Source of the DNA: an uncultured Lachnospiraceae bacterium
Lineage (GTDB): Bacteria; Bacillota; Clostridia; Lachnospirales; Lachnospiraceae
DNA: 9,716 nt
NCBI GenBank assembly: GCA_947625995.1
Contig: CANQQN010000065.1
Location: 1 to 9,716, forward strand
Direction: 5' to 3'
Shown piece after piece: positions 5,710 through 9,716 of the stretch (its first letter is position 1; the number at the start of each line of letters is the position of its first letter). The notes under the pieces are model-generated. The model worked only from the letters and a program-made list of their open reading frames with translations. It searched no databases and was not told where the DNA came from. Position numbers and translations under genes: made by a program.

Positions 5710-6726
5710 TCAGGCATCCGGCTTTGCCTCCGCCAGCGGAATGGACAGGCCCGGCATCATGGGAACATTATCCGCAGACGGACCCTTTGTCTTAAACTGC
5801 CACCAGCCGGCTGCTCCGATCATGGCGGCGTTATCGGTGGAGTACTTCAGCCCGGGAAAGATCACGTTGACCTTACCCAGCGAACCGTCCGTCAATTTGC
5901 TCCGCAGGATGGGACTTTTGGAAACGCCGCCGACAACAATGACATTGCGGGGCTGGTATTCCTGTACGGCTTTGCGAAGCTTCGTGGACAGAACGTCCAT
6001 GCTTGCCACCACAAAGGATGTGGCCATGTCTTCTTTGACAACATTTCCTTTGTCAATCTCCCGGCGCACTGCCGTCTTCAGCCCTGAAAAGGAAAAATCA
6101 TAGCCTCTGTCCAACATAGGCCGGGGAAGCGGATAACTGTCTTTCCCCTGTAAAGATAATTTATCGATGATCGGGCCGCCGGGATATTCAAAGCCAAGTT
6201 CCCGCGCCACCTTGTCGTATGCTTCGCCAACGGAATCGTCAAGGGTCGTCCCAAGCAGCTTGTATTTTCCCCTCTCGGCGGCGTACACGATCATGCAGTG
6301 TCCGCCGGAAACAAGGAGATAAATTGCCGGAAATTCGATCTTCGCCCCGTCAAGCTCGGCGGAAAAAAGATGTCCCTCCAGATGATTCACCGCCACAAAA
6401 GGCTTCTCCCAAGCAAGGCAAAGTGCCTTGGCTGCAGAAATACCGGTCGCAAGGCTGCCGGGAAGCCCCGGTCCCACCGTGACTGCCACAGCGGACAGCT
6501 CTTCCGGCGTCACATCCGCCTTTTCCAACGCTTCCCCGATCACGCCATTCATTGCCACAACATGTTGTTTGCTGGCGATCCCCGGCACGACGCCTCCCCA
6601 TTTCGCATGCAGCGCGATCTGGCTGGAGACTACTGAAGATATAACTGTAAAATCATCCTGAACAACAGCCGCCGCCGTCTCGTCGCAAGATGATTCGATA
6701 GCCAAAATTACCTGTTTTTTATCCAT
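5710..6726 (-). CDS. tsaD: tRNA N6-adenosine threonylcarbamoyltransferase TsaD
   Basis: TsaD (Gcp/YgjD/Kae1) is the catalytic subunit that moves threonylcarbamoyl from threonylcarbamoyl-AMP to A37 of tRNAs reading ANN codons. With the start at 6726 it has 338 residues, typical of the family. Seen are ILAIESSCDETAAAVV, the metal-binding NHLEGH (H115, H119), SGGHCMIVY, SFSGLKTAVRR, VGGVSKSPILR and TDNAAMIGAAG with the third metal ligand D298. A TTG at 6744 would add six residues, but GAGGGT at 6735-6740 lies 8 bases before the ATG at 6726, and the ATG product begins as the family does. Its first 8 bases overlap the end of tsaC, implying translational coupling. Confidence 0.97.
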   Translation of the reverse strand: MDKKQVILAIESSCDETAAAVVQDDFTVISSVVSSQIALHAKWGGVVPGIASKQHVVAMNGVIGEALEKADVTPEELSAVAVTVGPGLPGSLATGISAAKALCLAWEKPFVAVNHLEGHLFSAELDGAKIEFPAIYLLVSGGHCMIVYAAERGKYKLLGTTLDDSVGEAYDKVARELGFEYPGGPIIDKLSLQGKDSYPLPRPMLDRGYDFSFSGLKTAVRREIDKGNVVKEDMATSFVVASMDVLSTKLRKAVQEYQPRNVIVVGGVSKSPILRSKLTDGSLGKVNVIFPGLKYSTDNAAMIGAAGWWQFKTKGPSADNVPMMPGLSIPLAEAKPDA

Positions 6727-7366
6727 GATAAAGCACCCTCTCAATCTCTGCCCGTGGTATGGAGCCTTCCCGTTCTATGACCGGCTCCGGCAGATTCACG
6801 TTTACAAGCGTGGACGGCGCTCCGCTTAACAGCCCGCCGTCTATGGCAAGCGCGGGAGCCGACGCAAGGCTGCCCAACGCCCCGAAAACAGTATGCGGCG
6901 TATCCTCGCCGTGTCGATTGGCGCTTGTCATAAGCAGCGGCCCTATTTTTTTGGCAAGCTTCCGGATGTACGCATGGTCGGGCACTCTGATCCCCGCCTC
7001 GACACGGCCCTCCAGCCATTTCACCTGATTTTCTCTTATCCCGCAGGCAAGGGTCAGCGCCCCCGGCCAAAATCTTTCCGCCAACAGGCCCGCCGGCCGG
7101 TTCCACACTACCGGAAGCTCGTCCCTCACCTGCTGCCAGCTTGCGGCAATGACCGGCAGATGCCGGTTTACCGGGCGCTCCTTCATTTCAAATATCTTCT
7201 TGATGGCAACGCCGGAAGAGGGCAGACAGACCAATCCGTAAACCGTGTCTGTGGGCGTCAGGATCACGCCGTCAGCATATAATAGCTCCGCGCTGTAATC
7301 CACCAGTTGATCCAGATCTGCAACCTCGTTTAACGATATACAGCGGTCTTTTCCCAAATAGTTCAA
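6719..7366 (-). CDS. tsaC: L-threonylcarbamoyladenylate synthase TsaC, TTG start
   Basis: A 215-residue YrdC-domain enzyme that makes threonylcarbamoyl-AMP from threonine, bicarbonate and ATP, the first step of t6A formation. Seen are LTPTDTVYGL (36-45), the KER motif (62-64), PGALTL (101-106), GIRVPD (125-130), TSAN (147-150) followed by GEDTP, STLVNV (185-190) and REGSIPR. It has the YrdC domain only and lacks the extra C-terminal domain of full-length Sua5. An in-frame TGA lies 12 bases upstream and the first conventional start is TTG at 7366, with GAGGG 6 bases before it, so a TTG start is the best reading. It sits 36 bases after the DUF1599-like gene and overlaps tsaD by 8 bases. Placing tsaC directly before tsaD is not the common Firmicute arrangement. 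Confidence 0.95.
   Translation of the reverse strand: MNYLGKDRCISLNEVADLDQLVDYSAELLYADGVILTPTDTVYGLVCLPSSGVAIKKIFEMKERPVNRHLPVIAASWQQVRDELPVVWNRPAGLLAERFWPGALTLACGIRENQVKWLEGRVEAGIRVPDHAYIRKLAKKIGPLLMTSANRHGEDTPHTVFGALGSLASAPALAIDGGLLSGAPSTLVNVNLPEPVIEREGSIPRAEIERVLYHG
6735..6740 (-). promoter_or_regulatory. Ribosome binding site choosing the tsaD ATG at 6726
   Basis: Leftward GAGGGT, 8 bases before the ATG, inside the end of tsaC. It argues against the upstream TTG at 6744. Confidence 0.65.
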
Positions 7367-7402
7367 AATGATCCCTCATTTCCCGTTTATCAGCGTGTTT
7401 TC

Positions 7403-7999
7403 TCAGCCCATATGGATCAGGCTTGTATCCATCTTGATCAACGCAAAAATACAATAATTGATAATATCATAAAGCTGGGAAGAGATCCCTTCCGAAACTT
7501 TGCAGGCTCCGTTATTCATCAATATTTTTCTGATCCGGTACACACGGATGATCACCTGATCGGTCATGGAACTCAACGCCATGCTTTTCCATGCATCCCC
7601 GTAATCTGTATTCTTTTTGATCAAAAGCTCCTCGATCTTATCAATGTTCTTCTGGTATGCATCATAAATAATATTTTCATCAATTGTGTCAAGAACGGTC
7701 ATCTCTTCTGTCAGATCGTCATTTGAAGGGATCCCCTTGATTTTGTCCAATTTGATCAGGAACATAATACAATAATTGATGATCCCGACATACTCTACAT
7801 CACGACCTTCGGGAATACATGCGATATCGTCGTGTTCTTCAAGTGTCCTGATACGTTTTGCCTTTCTCCAGATCTCATCATTCAGGGATTGATTTCTGTA
7901 AAGAAGCCATGTGGGACCATAGTCGCTGTTTTTATCTTTAAATAATTGAAAGCAGTAATCTAAAATGCTGTGAAAACCGGTGGTAAGCTGATCGTTCAT
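7403..7999 (-). CDS. DUF1599-like protein with two tandem copies of an alpha-helical domain
   Basis: A 198-residue, mostly helical, soluble protein that I place in the DUF1599 (Pfam 'nucleotide modification associated domain') family from its motifs; biochemical role unknown. It is an internal duplication: residues about 8-85 and 114-191 align at a constant offset of 106. KNSDYGPTW (23-31) matches KNTDYGDAW (129-137), and IINYCIMFLIKLD (73-85) matches IINYCIFALIKMD (179-191). The offset is also visible in the DNA as a repeated 12-mer 318 bases apart. An ATG at 7999 follows AGGAG about 10 bases upstream. It reads the same way as tsaC and is 36 bases before it with no terminator between, so it probably heads the t6A operon. 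G/C is low (18 of 60 at 7621-7680), unlike the tsa genes, hinting at separate origin. A MazG-like nucleotide hydrolase fold is an untested alternative. Confidence 0.8.
   Translation of the reverse strand: MNDQLTTGFHSILDYCFQLFKDKNSDYGPTWLLYRNQSLNDEIWRKAKRIRTLEEHDDIACIPEGRDVEYVGIINYCIMFLIKLDKIKGIPSNDDLTEEMTVLDTIDENIIYDAYQKNIDKIEELLIKKNTDYGDAWKSMALSSMTDQVIIRVYRIRKILMNNGACKVSEGISSQLYDIINYCIFALIKMDTSLIHMG
7451..7780. repeat. In-gene direct repeat reflecting domain duplication
   Basis: ACAATAATTGAT occurs at 7451-7462 and 7769-7780, exactly 318 bases (106 codons) apart, inside the codons for the IINYC motif of the two domain copies. Flanking bases (TTGATCA followed by A-rich sequence) are also similar. 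Confidence 0.75.
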
Positions 8000-8046
8000 A
8001 TCCTTAATTTCTCCTCATTTATTAAACGACTGCGGAAATCCTTTTT

Positions 8047-8077
8047 AAATATGTATAGTTTATCATATTACATATTT
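8047..8077. repeat. Perfect 9-bp inverted repeat overlapping the candidate operon promoter
   Basis: AAATATGTA (8047-8055) and TACATATTT (8069-8077) are exact reverse complements 13 bases apart. The repeat covers the candidate -10 and much of the spacer of the leftward promoter, the position of a repressor operator. The AT-rich context makes chance possible. Confidence 0.5.
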
Positions 8078-8085
8078 GAAATCAA
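8057..8085 (-). promoter_or_regulatory. Candidate promoter for the DUF1599-tsaCDEB string
   Basis: Leftward TTGATT (8080-8085), 17-base spacer, then TAAACT (8057-8062). The boxes match four of six each, so this is moderate. It would start transcription near 8050, about 50 bases before the first gene. Confidence 0.4.
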
Positions 8086-8118
8086 GGAACGATTTTTGTA
8101 TCTCCTTTTTGCGGACAT

Positions 8119-9294
8119 TTATTCCAGATAATTCCCATGGTGTGGTTCCACCTTCATCTTTTCAACCATACTGCATATGACATCGCCATCCAGTTCAACG
8201 CCGTTGATCTTCTCCAGATAATACCCCACATTATCTCTGTTGATACGGTCGGCTCTTTTGCTCAATCCCATACACGCGATAAAGATTCCTTCGTTGGTGC
8301 AGTCATATATGTCTTTATCATTTTTCTTATCATATTTCATATCAAAGGCATTCAAGAATTTACTGAACTTAGCGTCTCCTAAAAATGTATTTACTTTATG
8401 AAAATAGATATACAGAAGATATGTCTTAAAATGTTGTCTCTGCGCTACCCGATCTGCCTTTAACATCTTCTCGATACCATGAAAAAACATTCCGGAATAT
8501 AAGATCTCAAATATTTTTCTTCGGTACTTGTAGTTATAGCCTCTTTTGATTCCTAAAGAACGGATCAACTGCATCGGGATCGTAGAATATCCCCTTGATT
8601 CCGTAAAAATATTTTTCACAAATCCATTTCCTGCTGAAAAAACGCATAGAACTTTGTTGATTCCGGTCTGCCCGGCAATCTTATTTTTGATAATCCTAAA
8701 AATATATTTAACCGAAAAGAATGAATATGAACTCCTCTCAAAATACATACTGTCTTCAATCGAGACTAATATAGAACCCGCCTCATCCAGTTTTTCATTG
8801 AACTTGACCTTATTGATCGGAAAACATATAAATATGCTGTACATCTCTTTAAATGTATGGATCACAAATTTCTGCTGCAGTGTAACCGTCAACGCCCATA
8901 CCATAAATAAAAAGGACAGAATCTTAAACACCGCCTCTTGTTCGTGTAAGATCGGCGGCAACTTGATCTTGAGCATGAAAAGAGCGCAGCACATTTCGCC
9001 AAATGCGTATTGCGCAAACGATATGTAAATAAAATCTGTTATTTTATATAACGGATTTACTAAGATCTTAAATTTCATTTCATCAGGCGTGAATATTTCG
9101 AGAAAACAAAACAAAGACAGGGCCAGAAATGCAAGCGCTAATTTTACCCCTATGATGTTGAAAACAACCAACGCATAAATGCTGATATATATGATCGCCA
9201 TCCGCTGATATTCTTTCAGATTAGAATAATTGTAGATCGCGATCATGGCAAAGAAAAAAATCAAAATAGTATTTTCATTAAATAGTAATTCCAT
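8119..9294 (-). CDS. Multi-spanning membrane protein with divergent GT51-like transglycosylase domain
   Basis: A 391-residue protein in two parts. Residues 1-145 hold about four or five hydrophobic segments (about 9-24, 32-47, 48-67, 85-108, 123-140). Residues about 170-385 follow the motif order of GT51 peptidoglycan glycosyltransferases. LVSIEDSMYF stands for the EDxxF motif (E180, D181), with the usual HxG lost. RGYSTIPMQLIRSLG (234-248) stands for GGSTITQQLxKN, RRKIFE (258-263) for RKxxE with the second expected catalytic Glu, FKTYLLYIYF (289-298) for KxxILxxYLN, and IFIACMGLSKRADRIN for the LAGLPQAPSxYN region. An insertion of about 25 residues separates the first two motifs. No transpeptidase domain follows. 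Normal monofunctional enzymes have one membrane helix, so this layout is unusual. The ribosome site is weak (AAGGA over 20 bases before ATG). The gene is strongly AT-rich. Whether it polymerises lipid II or another lipid-linked sugar, and its topology, are open. Confidence 0.72.
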   Translation of the reverse strand: MELLFNENTILIFFFAMIAIYNYSNLKEYQRMAIIYISIYALVVFNIIGVKLALAFLALSLFCFLEIFTPDEMKFKILVNPLYKITDFIYISFAQYAFGEMCCALFMLKIKLPPILHEQEAVFKILSFLFMVWALTVTLQQKFVIHTFKEMYSIFICFPINKVKFNEKLDEAGSILVSIEDSMYFERSSYSFFSVKYIFRIIKNKIAGQTGINKVLCVFSAGNGFVKNIFTESRGYSTIPMQLIRSLGIKRGYNYKYRRKIFEILYSGMFFHGIEKMLKADRVAQRQHFKTYLLYIYFHKVNTFLGDAKFSKFLNAFDMKYDKKNDKDIYDCTNEGIFIACMGLSKRADRINRDNVGYYLEKINGVELDGDVICSMVEKMKVEPHHGNYLE

Positions 9295-9395
9295 TTTATC
9301 GTTTGTATCTTTCTTTCCTTAAAAATTCCGGACGTGTGGCCGGCTCCTGCTAAACCGGTCGTAATCCAAAGGCTCCGACAAAACAAATCTACTCA
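9295..9395. other. Intergenic gap between Nudix gene and membrane protein gene
   Basis: About 100 bases with short CCGG-containing hairpins followed leftward by AATTTTT, too weak (4-bp stem) to call a terminator, and no convincing promoter boxes. The two leftward genes may be cotranscribed. Confidence 0.4.
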
Positions 9396-9716
9396 TTATC
9401 TCATCTGGCCCTCGATCTTCTCAATGAGCGTGATATCCGCAGGGAGCCATTGAACGCTGTATAGGGTATCTTTCGATAACCACTTAGCATCTTCCGCCTC
9501 CAATAGCTTCAACTCTCCGTCGACCACCTCGCACCAGAAGCAATCCATCGAAAGGTGGAACGTAGGATAGTCATATTCAATGGTTCCAATCAAATCGCCA
9601 ACTGAGATCTTCGTATCCAGTTCTTCCCGTATTTCTCTAACAAGGGCCTGCTGCGGTGTTTCGCCTTCTTCAATCTTTCCACCCGGGAACTCCCACTGGC
9701 CCTTGAATTCACCATA
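9396..9716 (-). CDS. MutT-like Nudix hydrolase (N-terminus beyond window)
   Basis: The last 106 residues of a Nudix pyrophosphohydrolase. The Nudix box runs from G13 to D34 of the visible part (about 9680-9615), with GKIEEGE, then REIREEL; the final glycine of the consensus is Asp, as is common in MutT/NudG-like Firmicute proteins. It is preceded by GQWEFPGG, the typical strand leading into the box. The end (VQWLPADITLIEKI) matches the C-terminus of (deoxy)nucleoside triphosphate pyrophosphohydrolases of about 130 residues, so only about 20-25 N-terminal residues are missing. Likely role: removal of oxidised or damaged nucleotides such as 8-oxo-dGTP, substrate unproven. It reads leftward, 101 bases before the membrane protein gene. 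Confidence 0.93.
   Translation of the reverse strand, partial: YGEFKGQWEFPGGKIEEGETPQQALVREIREELDTKISVGDLIGTIEYDYPTFHLSMDCFWCEVVDGELKLLEAEDAKWLSKDTLYSVQWLPADITLIEKIEGQMR

Noticed and set aside
5531..6103. Rightward open frame of 190 codons across the tsaE/tsaD junction
   Set aside because: It is antisense to two well-supported genes and has no motif or ribosome site.
9300..9350. Intrinsic terminator after the Nudix gene
   Set aside because: Only 4-bp CCGG pairings precede AATTTTT; too weak to claim.
1..9716. CRISPR array, tRNA, rRNA or insertion sequence
   Set aside because: No regularly spaced repeats, cloverleaf-like sequence, rRNA segment or transposase motif was seen on either strand by reading.

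Overview
The window looks like the chromosome of an anaerobic Firmicute, most likely a Clostridia member near Lachnospiraceae. This is inferred from gene content: a ModE-type helix-turn-helix fused to a molybdenum-cofactor nucleotidyltransferase, an L25/CTC protein with an acidic tail, short intergenic gaps and AGGAGG-like ribosome sites. No rRNA or tRNA gene, insertion sequence, CRISPR array or origin was seen. Base composition changes along the window: the centre is GC-rich (39 of 60 bases are G/C at 6421-6480), while the 7.4-9.3 kb part is AT-rich (16 of 60 at 8701-8760).

Left part (1-3277): the 3' part of a FecE/MolC-like ABC ATPase and a ModE-MobA/MocA fusion read rightward. They converge on a leftward NCS2 xanthine/uracil permease, with a hairpin between them. 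Together they suggest molybdenum uptake, Mo-cofactor maturation and purine uptake, as expected beside a purine-degrading molybdenum hydroxylase locus; the hydroxylase genes themselves are not in view.

Middle (3337-4613): rplY (L25/CTC) has a near-consensus leftward promoter and a structured leader of about 133 nt. The same gap carries a strong rightward extended -10 promoter for an unrecognised 103-residue protein, which ends in a textbook two-way terminator.

Right-centre (4622-7999): a tight leftward five-gene string reads DUF1599-like protein, tsaC, tsaD, tsaE, tsaB. TsaC makes threonylcarbamoyl-AMP, and TsaD, TsaB and TsaE transfer the threonylcarbamoyl group to A37 of ANN-decoding tRNAs, so this is a complete bacterial t6A pathway in one probable transcript. 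The leading gene is an internal tandem duplication of an alpha-helical domain with KN(S/T)DYG motifs.

Right end (8119-9716): an AT-rich gene encodes a multi-spanning membrane protein whose C-terminal half retains the motif pattern of GT51 peptidoglycan glycosyltransferases, including both expected catalytic glutamates. It lies downstream of a partial MutT-like Nudix hydrolase. The membrane GT51-like protein, the duplicated DUF1599-like protein at the head of the t6A operon, and the structured rplY leader are the most unusual items here.
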